Below are positions 9,845-23,658 of a stretch of DNA of 62,670 bases, piece by piece (the first letter of the stretch is position 1; each line of letters starts with the position of its first letter). Position numbers and translations under genes: made by a program. The stretch comes from Parasitella parasitica (taxonomy: Eukaryota; Mucoromycota; Mucoromycetes; Mucorales; Mucoraceae), in assembly GCA_025201805.1 (NCBI GenBank), contig MU619254.1, forward strand, positions 183,265 to 245,934, written 5' to 3'. The notes under the pieces were generated by a model. That model saw nothing but the letters and a program-made list of their open reading frames with translations. It was not told the DNA's origin and did no database searches.

Positions 9845-12800
9845 ATGTGTAGGAAACTACTGTCCATAACAATACTCTTATGGTGCACTCTAATTATATC
9901 TGTTTATGGTGAATCCAGCAAAATCAATCATGAAAAGGGCGTCTGTGTCATGCGCGGACAATGTGGAGGAAGCCTTTTTAGCCCTCTTCCCTGCGTTGAT
10001 AACGCACCCGCCGTTATACCCGAAACAACATCATTCAGAAAACTACTAGTCGATACCTGCGGCGCTGAATACATGACAGGCCCTGCCTGCTGTGATGAAA
10101 ATCAGCTAAACAGCCTCGTTACGCAAGTGAAAAAAGCAGAAACCATTATTGCTTCCTGCCCTGCTTGTTGGAAGAACTTTTTGCAGTTTTGGTGCTCATT
10201 CACCTGCTCGCCTGATCAATCCACCTTTGTCAATGTTACAGCTACTGAAACCAACGCAGACAATACCATTTCAGTAACCGGCACGGATTTCTGGGTGGGC
10301 GATAATTTTGGGCAGCAGTTTTTCGATAGCTGCAAGGACATCAAGTTCGGCTCCTCGAATGGCTATGCTATGGATTTCATTGGAGGTGGCGCTATTGAAT
10401 GGCATGGTATGCTGTCGTATATGGGTAAAAAGCGTCCAGGCTTGGGAAGCCCTTTTCAAATTGACTTTCCTGCATTAAATCAAACTCCCACCGAAGGGAT
10501 AGATCGCTACAATGAAAATGGTCGGCCATGCAACGATACAGATGCTGCGTACCGCTGCGCTTGTGTTGATTGTCAAGCTGTGTGTCCTATTTTACCATCT
10601 GCTCCGGGGGAACAGCCCGAATGTCATGTTGGATTATTACGGTGCTGGAGTTTTGCTATGCTGATCACCTATGCAACTATCTTGGCCATGGGTGTTACTT
10701 TACTGGCTGCGAGAAACAAGCGAGTTGGCCAATGGATGCAACAATTCTTGGGCGTCCATTTAGATCGTGCAGAATCAAGAGGATTATACGAACGTTTAGC
10801 TCTGTCAGATGATCGAGACGATGAGTTGGAAGACGAGGATGGTGAGAATTTACTGGATCCTGACTATACACCAAGCAGATACTGGCTTAATTCCCGCTTG
10901 CAAAACTGGTTCTATTACCAAGGTCTCTTCTGTGCTCGCTATCCGTGGGTTGTCATTATGACGTCGCTTGCATTTGTAGCTATCTGCTCTTCGGGATGGT
11001 CTCGCTTTTCTTTGGAAAGGAATCCTGTGAATTTGTGGGTATCTCCCTCGTCGACTGCATTAGCCCAAAAGAATCACTTTGACGACAATTTCACCCCTTT
11101 CTACCGTACATCGCAGCTCTTTTTTGTCAACGAAATCGATGAGCCCATTGCTACTGCCGACAGATTGGAAAACTTGTTTCAATTGGAGGATGAGATCAGG
11201 TCTTTCAAGTCCAATGTGTACAATAATACACTACAGGACGTTTGCTTCCATCCTAACGGAAATGCATGTATAATCCAGTCTGTTACTGGTTATTGGCAGG
11301 GCGACATCGACAATTTTGATCGTGCCATGTGGAGAGAGACTCTGCAGCAATGTACATCTGAACCCTCCATGTGTTTGCCTGAATTCCAGCAACCACTCAA
11401 GCCTGAAATGATTCTCGGCGGCTATAAAGACAAGGATTATCCTACTGCTAGAGCCTTTGTCGTAACGTTTGTCTTGACAAATTCTGTCAACGAGACTGAA
11501 AATGACAAATCTGAGCACTGGGAAAAGACACTACTGGCCAACATTTTGACAGGTTTGAATGATCGCCCTGAATGGAAGGGCGTCCGCATCAGTTATTCAA
11601 CTGAAGTGAGTTCCAGTCAAATAATCAAGATAGTATGTGCAAATACTAATATTTTGTGTCGGGTAGAGCTCCCTGGAGAAAGAGTTGAACAAATCAAGCA
11701 ATACAGACGCTGGCACCGTGATTATCAGTTACCTGGTCATGTTCATCTATGCATCTATCGCATTAGGCCGTCTTTCATCGCTTAACCCTCGCCGTCTTTT
11801 GATTGACTCCAAGTTCAGTCTTGGTGTCTGCGGCATCCTGATTGTCATTTTCTCTGTATCCACTGCAGTTGGATTATTTTCCTTTACAGGCAAAAAAACC
11901 ACGCTGATCATTGCTGAAGTCATTCCATTCTTGGTGTTGGCTGTGGGTGTGGACAATATCTTTATTCTCTGTCATGAGTATGCGAGACGTGCTGAATTGG
12001 GCCAAGATGAGTCTATTGAGGAGCGTGCTGCAAAGACTTTGGGCAAAATGGGGCCTAGCATCTTGCTCAGCTCTCTTAGTGAAACTATCGCCTTTGGTCT
12101 CGGCACTCTGGTGACAATGCCAGCTGTCAGCAGCTTTGCTATCGTTGCAGCTATTGCTGTTTTCGTGGATTTCGTCCTTCAAGTAACTTGTTTTGTGTCC
12201 TGCTTAGTACTGGATGCCTACAGAGAACAAAGTAATCGCATTGATTGTGTTCCATGTGTTCGTATCAAGGCCCCCGATGCTGTTGAAAAAGAAGGCTTTT
12301 TGCAGTCTATTGTGAAATTGTACTATGTTCCTGCCGTTTTGAATCGTACTTCTCGCTATGTCATTTGTTTTGCCTTCCTGGGTCTCTTTTGTGTTGGCCT
12401 TTCCTTAGCTCCTCAATTGCCAATGGGCCTTGACCAGCGTATTGCTTTGCCTTCTGATTCTTATCTGGTGCAGTACTTTAACGATCTGGATCAGTATTTT
12501 AACGTCGGCCCTCCTGTTTATTTTGTTGTAAAAGACGCAAACGTTACCGAGAGATCAGTGCAAAAGAAGATTTGTGGCAAATTCCCTGGCTGCCATGAGC
12601 GTTCTTTGGCCAATGTACTGGAACAAGAGCGAAAAAGACCCAACGTGTCATATATTGGAGAACCCACTAGCGTCTGGTTTGATGATTTTATGATGTGGCT
12701 GAATCCTGCTACCGAATGCTGCAGACTGAAGAATGACCAAAGCATCTCCCGTCGGCCCTTGAGTGATCTGGAGAGACCTTACTATTCACGCAAATGGAAG

Positions 12801-13926
12801 TTATGTGGCGAATGGGATGATGAGGATGAGTGTACCTACTGCAACCCGCAGTGGGATGTCAGCATGGATTCTTTCCCTCAAGGCCAAAGTTTTTTGGACT
12901 TTTACGACCTTTGGATCGATATCCCCCCAGATGAAAGTTGTCCTCTTGGAGGCAAGGCTGCCTACGGCGATGCTGTTGTTGCAAATCACAAAAATGTTAC
13001 TGTAAATGCATCTCATTTCAGAACATTCCATACGCCGTTGAGAAATCAAGAGCAATTTATTGCAGCCTATGCATCTGCGCAGCGTATTGCTGACAATCTC
13101 GGCAAGGAATTGGGATTGGAAGTGTATCCTTACTCTGTATTCTACATCTTCTTTGAGCAGTACACTTATATCGTGGCCATGGCTTTCCAGATCCTTGGGT
13201 TGGCCATCTTGTCTATCTTTGTTGTCACTAGCTCTCTTTTAGGCAGTATCCGCTGTGGTTTGATCGTAATGAGTGTCGTTATTATGATTCTAGTGGATGT
13301 TATTGGTGTTATGACTTTGTGGGGCGTTAGTTTGAATGCTGTGAGTCTTGTGAATCTTGTTATTTGTGTGGGTATAAGTGTTGAATTTTGTTGCCACATT
13401 GCCCGTGGTTTTATGGTTGCCAGTGGAAGCCAAGAGGAAAGAGCTGGTAAGAGTATGGTTGATGTTGGTAGCTCTGTATTCTGTGGGATTACCTTGACCA
13501 AATTTGCTGGCATCATTGTGTTGGCATTTACTCGGTCCAAGATCTTTGAAGTGTACTACTTTAGAATGTGTATGTGTATGAATATATGTCATATACTTAC
13601 AACTGTGCTCACAAGTCTTTTTTTTTTTTTTTAAAAAAAAAATAGACCTTTCTATTGTCGTCTTGGGCGCTTTGCATGGTCTTGTATTATTGCCGGCTCT
13701 CCTTGCCATGTTTGGTGGGGAAGGGATGGCTCTAATGACTGAATTTGATGAGGATGGTTTTGCCTGGTCAACTGGACATGACTGGAGAGGATTAGGTAGA
13801 AATAACAATAGTTTGTTGATTGACGATAATGAAAGCTCGGATCAGGTTTTGATTACTGATATGCCTGATGAAGACCAGCAACGATCAACGGAATACAGTC
13901 CCTCAAATAGAATGACCGTTGAGTAA
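9845..13926 (+). CDS. NCR1: NPC1-type intracellular sterol transporter, 1314 aa
   Basis: Niemann-Pick C1 family, which takes sterol from the lysosome/vacuole lumen and inserts it into the limiting membrane. Exons 9845-11605, 11667-13569 and 13646-13926 join in phase. The N-terminus is a signal peptide (MCRKLLSITILLWCTLIISVYG), then a Cys-rich luminal domain (CVMRGQCGG, ACCDENQL, CPACWKNFLQFWCSFTCSP) typical of the NPC1 sterol-binding domain. Next come a transmembrane segment and a luminal domain. The sterol-sensing domain runs from about residue 604 to 775 (ISYLVMFIYASIALG, FLVLAVGVDNIFILCHEYAR). A second Cys-rich luminal domain and the Patched-like C-terminal membrane bundle follow (EVYYFRMYLSIVVLGALHG across the last junction). 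Length is close to human NPC1. The C-terminus ends in an acidic, polar tail rather than a canonical dileucine. Complete, with no break seen. Confidence 0.97.
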
Positions 13927-14089
13927 CATCTATCATCATACTAGTAGCTTGATTAAAATAAACTACACTGTGCTTTGGATTTAAACAGACAACACTATAA
14001 TTGATGTTCAATAGTAACACAACGTATATGCCACGTAGTTGGTGGCAATGTTTAGAAGGGCAATGGCAAAGGATCTATACATGCAATGT

Positions 14090-14461
14090 TCACATTTGAA
14101 GCACAAATACTACTACAACAACAGTAACGAAATCTGTGGATATTGACCTTATCAACAATTGTTGTCCGAATAGGCCGTGGTCGATGCACACAATCAACGG
14201 TGATCTACCCTCTTTAACCTCAGTTCTCAGTTGGTTTTGAAAATACCGTACTTTCCGTGATGAAGTGGTGTATTGTAAAGTGGTTCGCCGTCCAAGGTAG
14301 CGTTCTATTTGATAGAAAGTCTTTTTGAGGAGCTTCATACAATCAAGTTTCTCAGCGGTGGCATGCACACTGGTCACAGCCTGAACATCTCTTGACGCTT
14401 GGCCTTGTAAAGATGAGCCCGCAAGAGCTTTAGTCTCGATAGATTGAGGGGAGATGGTCAT
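14090..14461 (-). CDS. Small hypothetical protein, 123 aa
   Basis: An open frame from an ATG at 14461, divergent from the Prp4 kinase gene. I do not recognise it. Residues 35-90 look amphipathic and helical (DCMKLLKKTFYQIERYLGRR), and the C-terminus is a Val-rich hydrophobic stretch. A possible intron (donor GTAGATC near 14200) would change the last third, so the C-terminus is uncertain. It fills the gap between two confident genes, and the 330 bp upstream has promoter-like T/A-rich tracts. It may equally be a chance ORF. Confidence 0.4.
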   Translation of the reverse strand: MTISPQSIETKALAGSSLQGQASRDVQAVTSVHATAEKLDCMKLLKKTFYQIERYLGRRTTLQYTTSSRKVRYFQNQLRTEVKEGRSPLIVCIDHGLFGQQLLIRSISTDFVTVVVVVFVLQM

Positions 14462-14796
14462 AAATTAACAGTCTTCAAGCTTCCTCCGAGCAATTTCCAT
14501 AAGAACTAGGAAAAATTGAACAAACTCCCTTTTCTCCTTTTTCATCTTCATTTATACATTTAAAGAAAGAAAGAAAGAAAAGACAAAATAAATAAAAAAT
14601 AAAGAAAAAAAAAAAAACGAAAAAAAGACATAAAATAGGTTTCTTCTTCATAGCATATTGAATAAGCAAACTTAAACTTGAACTCATATCACAATCTCTT
14701 TATATAATCACACATACAAACCAAACCAAATTACCTACCAAACCACACACCCACACATTCATTCGCTCACACTCTCGCCTACCTCTGTAAACAACC

Positions 14797-16974
<2,178 letters not shown>

Positions 16975-17075
16975 GGTTACATCTTTTAAATAAAATTTAC
17001 CCGTACATATACAACAACTGTTCAAAGTCGCACTATTATTGGTTTATTTGGTATTTAAAAAAAAAATGACTACTG

Positions 17076-18489
17076 CTAGTCTCTGTATCGTTGTTGTCTC
17101 TGTGATCTCTCTGATTTTTCTCTGTAATGCTCTGCTAGGTGTGTATTGTTATTTCGCTTGTGTCTCTGGTATTCGCGAGTGCTGTAGTCTTGTTCAAGGG
17201 TCCTGCTATAAGGTGAATGACGGTATGATGTACTCGAATTCTCAATCCTGCGGTAAGGATTTTGCCTGCTGTCATTTCTTTTGTAATCGGCAAAAGACTG
17301 TCGATCCTCACCCGCTTTGTGTGCAATGTTATCATGGCGACGTTGAAACCCTTTGTTTTTCGCGGCAGGAGCACCTGTATCAATCCATGTCTGTAACAAC
17401 TTGAACCGAGTTCCTTCTCTTCGCCGATCCCTATAGTGGTGGGACTCTACTCTAATGATCGACGATAAAATTGACTCATTCTTTGAGCTGGATGCAATAC
17501 GTCTGCGAAGATTTTCAAATGCCTTTCCAAATATAAGCTGAACTGTCTCAAATCGCAATGTGCTGCGGGCTACATTGACATCTAATTAAAGAGATTTTTA
17601 ATTTGTATTCAAACAGGTATAATGCTGTAATGTGAATCAAACCTTTTACATCAGGATCAACAATTGTCAGTTTCCCGGTTTTTGTCTCCAGTGGAATAGG
17701 GCATTCGCTTTTTGAGAGATAAGCGCCACCACCCGTCAACGAGATGGCCTTTGTAGTACTCGGGAATTGAGAATAGAAATCAAGGAACCCTATCAATAGA
17801 GTGCCATAGTACGAAGGATCTGTCGGCTTTACTTTATCATTTACCTGCAACTAATAAAACAACAAAACTGTTTATTAAGCTTTTCAACATGCATCCAAGC
17901 CTGCGCTTACCTGAAGATAACTGACAATCATACATATTAGCGAGTAGCTGGCGAGCCCTGCAGTTTTAGCCGACAGAGGCTCAAATACCGGCAGACTAGA
18001 CACACGATAGTTTGATATAGATTGCTTTAATATCAGAAACAGCTGTTTTAACGCTGGATATTCCGTGATCCATGCCGCTGTTCTGTCAGAACTGAAGCAT
18101 TGATTCTGTACAGTGATGTCGATAGAAACGCCATTATCGTCTGTACCCATCAGCACAGGCACCTTGGCATTTGCAGCAAGTCGTGTATTGTTAAATGTGA
18201 ACAGGCGATGCGAAACAGCTTTTTTACGGATAATCTTGAGCACATCAATCCTGTTATTTTTAGGCATTTCATCGAAATCAATGTTGATGTCAATATCGCT
18301 CGCTGGGAATTGCAATCCTGTAACGCTGGATCCAAACGCAGTAATCACAGAGTTGTTGGGCCATAGTGAGTCAACCAATTGAGTGATGCTGTAAAGCATT
18401 GTGTCTCGATTAAGTTTTTCGGTTCGGGTTGGTTTAATGTAATCTGCAAAGTCGACTATTTCTTTTGACAATCTTTGGAGGTTTTTTTT

Positions 18490-18520
<31 letters not shown>

Positions 18521-18620
18521 TTTTCAGAAAGACGATATGGCTTTTATTGCTAGCTGGAGCTTACCTGATGAGCCGGTCTTTGGTCCCGAGAGTCTCTTTG
18601 CTACTCCATGGCGCATCCAT
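17076..18620 (-). CDS. Non-canonical poly(A)/poly(U) polymerase, Trf4/Cid1-type, 443 aa
   Basis: Nucleotidyltransferase that adds nucleotides to RNA 3' ends; Trf4-type enzymes work in the TRAMP complex, Cid1-type ones uridylate. Exons 18620-18565, 18472-17911, 17850-17643 and 17581-17076 sum to 1332 nt in consistent phase. The active site is clear: FGSSVTGLQFPASDIDI (Asp78 and Asp80) and VSIDITVQN (third Asp, 137). The PAP-associated region shows ALKQLFLILKQ, LASYSLICMIVSYLQ and YGTLLIGFLDFY, then VNVARSTLRFETVQLIFGKAFENL. The C-terminal ~110 residues are Arg/Asn/Ser/Tyr-rich and end in RYRD, which fits an RNA-binding tail. The third intron uses a weak GTTTGA donor but restores the family sequence. 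Which RNAs it acts on cannot be told. It lies 3' to 3' with the Prp4 kinase gene, about 100 bp apart. Confidence 0.92.
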
Positions 18621-19091
18621 ATTTTTTCAGTTGATGAAATGTAGAGCTAAAAGCTTTTTTTTTTCTCAGAAAAAAAAATTTGCTTTAAATCAGCCAAACT
18701 TTCTATTGGCCAAACGAACCGAATTGCACTGGGATCGACAACGTTAGGTCTCAAACTTGCGATTCTTGTGCATTCAAAAAGGCACTCATATGAGCGCCAT
18801 ACACGCTTTATAATAGTTTTTCGCATATCAAACTTATTTGCTTTTTTTTTTTTTCAGAGTAAAACGATGCCGTGCAACAGGGAGATCAGAAAAACTGCTA
18901 AATAGGTGTGGCAATCCAGTGCAACCATGCTAATCATCCAGAAATACACACATGCACAAGGGCTTCATATTTATTGTTGTCAAGCAGAAGGGAATATATA
19001 ATAGTATCTATGTGCAAGTATGGCAAAGGTAAATTACATTCTAAATACAAAGTGGGGGAGGGGGGGGGTTGATATCTACACAGTAAAGAGT
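18621..19091. other. Intergenic region, Trf4-like / GATA-PHD
   Basis: 471 bp upstream of the polymerase gene and downstream of the GATA-PHD gene. It contains T runs (18656-18665, 18842-18855) and a G run at 19062-19069. No gene seen. Confidence 0.5.
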
Positions 19092-20762
19092 TTAGGTGGT
19101 GATTTTTTTCTTTGATTTTGGCGGCAAGTGCATTAAAAGCATCTGTTTTCGAGGCACTTTGCCAGCTAAAAGAGACAGTGAGTTGGATTTTCAGTGTACT
19201 AACGTAAACAAATACATACCAGCTTTCTTAAGCTTACGATTATCCTTGCATGACTCACTGCAATACCAATAAATGGAATCAACAGCCTGATTAACTGTAT
19301 TCAACGACTTGTGACATTGTTGATGGTACGCACGAGAACATACACCTTGACAACAAATCAACCGATTGCTAGGGGCTTTTTCTTTATCGGTTTGTTCCGG
19401 GAACTGGCAAACAGTGCAAAACTCCTGAATAACAGGTAAAACACGGTCTTCTAGTCTTTCGTTTGCAAACATCGATAGATCCAGTCGAGGCACACGGGTT
19501 GCAAGGCCATAGCCCTTGTAATCACATCCGTGTTTACTAGAAGAAATTCCCTTGTTAATATACAACATACTGCCTGAAGATGAAAGTTATCCTTACTTGC
19601 AAAGCGTGCGTTTTCCCCAAGGTCCAGGTCTCCAACTGACGCCTTTTCTAGTTCCACAATATCTACACCAGTCAATGTTGGAGTCTGTCAATTGCTGAAA
19701 CATTGTTCTGCTCTCTCTCTCTTCATCGCTTGCAACAGCTTCTAATAGCTGGTCCACGCTATGCGTCTCTTTGTTTTGTTCCACAACATCATGTTGTGTT
19801 TTAGCGATGACTGATTGCTGGAGTAGCCCAACATCCTGAGGATCAGATAAGATCTTTTTCTTGAGTATTTTCTTGGTAATAGTAGCGGTAGCGACAGTGG
19901 GGGTGGTGGCTCTTTTCTTCCTTCCACGCTTTTGACGATGCGCTGCTTTGGGCGTTTTCCTTGACTGATCCTGCGTGCTACGATTGCGCTTTTTTGAACT
20001 GTTAGATGCCGGGTGTTGTGATGTTACGTAAGCCTCCATATCACTCTCACTGCTAAGGCTGCTGAGGCTCATATGATCATCATTATCATCACCATCACAG
20101 AAAACATCCAAAAGTTTCGACCAGTGGATATCCTCTCTAGCTGATAAGCGACACACTGGCTGATTCAGCATCGCAGACGAGGAGTCTTCGCAATTCCTGC
20201 CCTGGCCATGATTACCCAACATTGTCGTTTCGTCAGTTCCGATGATGCTGCCTTCAAACAATGGCTCATGGTTGTACAAGAACTTGGTGGGCGAGGTGAC
20301 AGGAGACAAACGGGGCGATCTTGGGAGCTTTTCGCCGCCGTGCTGAGAAGAGGATAACGAAGAGCGGCTACTGAGAGAAACATTGTCTTCTATTTCTGTG
20401 TAAAAAACTGAGGGCTGAGCCAAAAATACGTCGTCCTTGATTACGCTGTGCTGGAGGTGGAATGGCATATTAGGATGATACGAGGAATCGAACATCGGAG
20501 CTGCTGCGAAACTAGAAATTCCCAATCTTGGTGTGTTTACTGCTAACAATGCTGCTGCAGAATTGCCCTCGTGATACAGATCCTGTGATAAGTTTCCAAT
20601 AAGCTGTGGACTGTTGGTTGAGTCCAGTTGCTCCTGCTGCTGTTGTACCAGGCTGTCCCAGAAATTGTTTGTGAAGCTTATTGATGGGGGAGGCATCAAG
20701 TCAGTAAAGGACTGTGAGCGAACAGTTGGAAAAAAGTCGTAATTAACTGATGTCTTGTCCAT
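19092..20762 (-). CDS. Variant GATA-finger plus PHD-finger nuclear protein, 518 aa
   Basis: Exons 20762-19597, 19536-19220 and 19165-19092 join in phase. Residues 1-360 are Ser/Gln-rich and mostly disordered, with Lys/Arg-rich nuclear signals (SSKKRNRS, RQKRGRKKR). Near residue 367 a GATA-like finger reads WCRYCGTRKGVSWRPG..GKRTLCNKHGC; the first intron splits it at Asn. The usual fourth ligand pattern (CNAC) is CNKHGC here, so the last zinc ligand may be His or the later Cys. A PHD finger follows at about 425-480 (CTVC, CC..VC..AYHQQC, WYC..SC). A short basic tail (PPKSKKKITT) ends the protein. The GATA-like finger suggests DNA or nucleosome contact, and the PHD histone-tail reading, so a chromatin or transcription role is likely. 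No established orthologue is recognised with certainty. Confidence 0.85.
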
Positions 20763-23555
20763 AATGTCTGGTGAATATTTAGGGCCTTTTTTTTTAAAAA
20801 TATATATATGAAATGGAAGAGAAAAAGAGAAGGTGTAAGACTAGGTCATTTAGCTTTTTATTTATGAACTAACATTTAGAATGATTGTTGGCTTAAAAAA
20901 AAGGGGGGGATGGTGTGTGTGTGGGTGTGGGTGTGGGTGAGAGACACAACGATGCTAATCAGTTTCCGCCACTAGCATTTCTTAATTCGGATTGCACCCG
21001 TGCTGTTGCGCATATTCTTTGTTTCCTTTTAAACAACATGATGAGCAAGTAGAATGAAGCATTGACTTACCGATTTCAAACAAATACAGATGGCCATTAT
21101 CACCACAAATGCTTGACTAGTTGATGCTAATGACTGCATTAACTATCAAGCGACTCGGACAACCTTCAACATGACATCCATGAGCCCATCTTTTGGACGT
21201 AAAACAACAAAATCAGCCTTTACTACTATATATCTTCAATCGCTCTCGCCGTAACAGACCAATCACTTGACGGAGTTGTCCCTTTTTATAGGAGACATTG
21301 GTCACAGGTTGGGCTTTTTCATGTTATACCTTTAGAGCAAGGATTCCCTTTGAATGTGGTAGTGCGTAAATTAAGCGTTGTTATACGTCTCTGTTAATCC
21401 AGGACTATATTAATCAATTTAATTTCTTTCCTTTATCATGCAGCGTAACCCACAAACTGGTAGGGTGAGGGTATTTTGATTTGCTGAAAGCTTCCATTGC
21501 AAACTGTATCATATCTCGATTGCTCTCTGAACCTTTCAAGGCACATTGAGCTGGTTATAACCTTGAATCATGCGGAGACTATTTATATATAAAGCCTACT
21601 TGATCACTTGATCAGCATAATATAAGGGTGATTACAGCACCTATAATTTAAAAGGTACCTTTGAGGTAAATGAATGACGCCAACGATCGAGTAAAATACA
21701 CGGAGTAAAATTTCCTGCTATAGAGAAACGACAGACCAGCCACACCAACAACTGCATCACACATGGCGACATTGTCCAAGTCTGAACTACTGAACATCAT
21801 GAGTCTTATCTTAGCAAATCTCCAAAGTTTTGGTTCTCCTCTGTTTCTCAAGTTGATCTTTATTAAGCTTTCATGCACACCTTCTGACATTCACATGAAT
21901 TTGATTAATACATAGATTAATGGCGACTCGATTGACTACTAATTGACAAAGCTACATTAACATCAAAGTTCTTTACACTACCTATCTGACAAATCGGGTA
22001 GAATACTTGACATAGATGCATTGCAGAACCAACAAAATCACCTTGGTTGAAACAAAATCTTGATTCTCTTGTTTCCAATCCTCAGTATTTCCTTCCTCAG
22101 CTTCAATTGGAGATTGAAGCATGCCACTCTGATCGTCCATAGCATCCTGGCAGAACAAAATGCTCAGAGTGCGCATTCATTAAACATCATCGGCGCCAGG
22201 TCGATGATGACAAAACCTCCAGCAGATAATTTACTATGCTAATGTAGATAATGTGACATCTCTATGGCACCTTTACTTTTGCTATTATGGTGTAAAGAAA
22301 CAGTGTAAAGAGAAGGCAGTGTCTGATCCATGCATAACTTCTACTAAAGAAGCCACCTATCTAATATTATATATATATATATATACTTCATCCTCATACA
22401 TTGGAACCAGTTTCACCTGAGAACCCTAATCTATACATAAATAGTTGACTACAAAAAATGTACATGAATGTCCATACCTTTACATAAAGAACAAACCAAG
22501 TCATGCTTTATACTTGTCTGATACCGCCATGATCAGAGTTGATTGATATATACTTTATATCCCCAATAAACTATTGATATGTTTGGACTTTGCCATATAA
22601 AAATCAGGAAAAACCTTTAAAAAGTGATGTATTGGATATTGAATGTTTTGTTCCTTGAATCACCGTTGATTTCACGATAAATGGCACAAGTCGCTTACAA
22701 AGAACCTCAATGGAACGAAGAACTGTAAAGTGTGTATCATGATGTCGATTTGAAAATAGTTTTTCTTGATTTAATAACTGTTCGAACCGCTTTAAATTAA
22801 AAGATGCTTCACGCAGCAAGTGGTATATAGAATTTAGTTGTTATAGCCAACAGCCTGCTGTAACAAAAAATTAATTAGCATGTCGCTTATTTTTGATTGT
22901 TGAATGGGTAATTTTACGTGCTACCTTATAACAAAACAATCGATTGACAACGTAGATGTTATAGTAAGGTTGAAAAATACTCGGTATTCATCTTACCACG
23001 CCCTCGCTGTCAGAAACTGCAAATGTGATTTTTTACTATCATGAATCTTTTTCCTCAATCCCCGCTGCTGCTCTATTTGTATATGCTACGGAAGTTGTTC
23101 CTTCCCTAATCTCTATATACACGATTATGAGGGCTGAAATTAACGAATTTCACAAGCTTCTTTGCTTGTTTTTTTTTTCTTTCTTCTTTATATAATGAAA
23201 ATATGATGCACTACTTGAAAATAATAGCCCAGATGTTCACCAAAGATAATTAGAGTGGCAGTGAAAGGACCACACATGAACGAACAAACTCTATAAGGTT
23301 AAAGGAGAGGCAACAAGTTATTTATAGAATTTTTGCCTCACACTTTCGCGTTACACATCCAGGATTTTCACAAATAGACTTTTGACCCCGGAATCAAATG
23401 GGTTTATGCTCCTACATTCATATGAATAATATATATCATTAAAACTTGATACTGCAAACATGGCATCTGATTACAAAGATAACAAATGCATGTATACATG
23501 CACAACCAAAACACATACACAAACAGAATAAATATATTTAGATAACAGTGTACTT
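20763..23555. other. Gene-poor 2.8 kb region up to an assembly gap
   Basis: Between the GATA-PHD promoter side and the gap at 23556. Minus-strand open stretches at 21648-21890, 21982-22176 and 22604-22819 have coding-like composition but no recognisable family and no clean exon structure; they may be remnants of a decayed multi-exon gene. Simple sequence includes a GTGTGGGTGTGG tract near 20909-20940 and a TA run near 22366-22386. Confidence 0.5.
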
Positions 23556-23650
23556 NNNNNNNNNNNNNNNNNNNNNNNNNNNNNNNNNNNNNNNNNNNNN
23601 NNNNNNNNNNNNNNNNNNNNNNNNNNNNNNNNNNNNNNNNNNNNNNNNNN
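23556..23650. other. Assembly gap (95 N)
   Basis: A run of unknown bases just 3' of the stop codon of the cysteine-cluster gene (stop at 23659). The 3' UTR of that gene is therefore not visible. Confidence 0.99.
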
Positions 23651-23658
23651 AGAATAAC

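Noticed and set aside
12518-13808. Minus-strand ORFs under NPC1
   Set aside because: Shadow frames of well-supported NPC1 exons.
17039-17404. Plus-strand 121-codon Cys/Tyr-rich ORF
   Set aside because: Lies antisense to the last exon of the Trf4-like gene and its cysteines come from reversed Arg/Ser codons; no family match and no start context.
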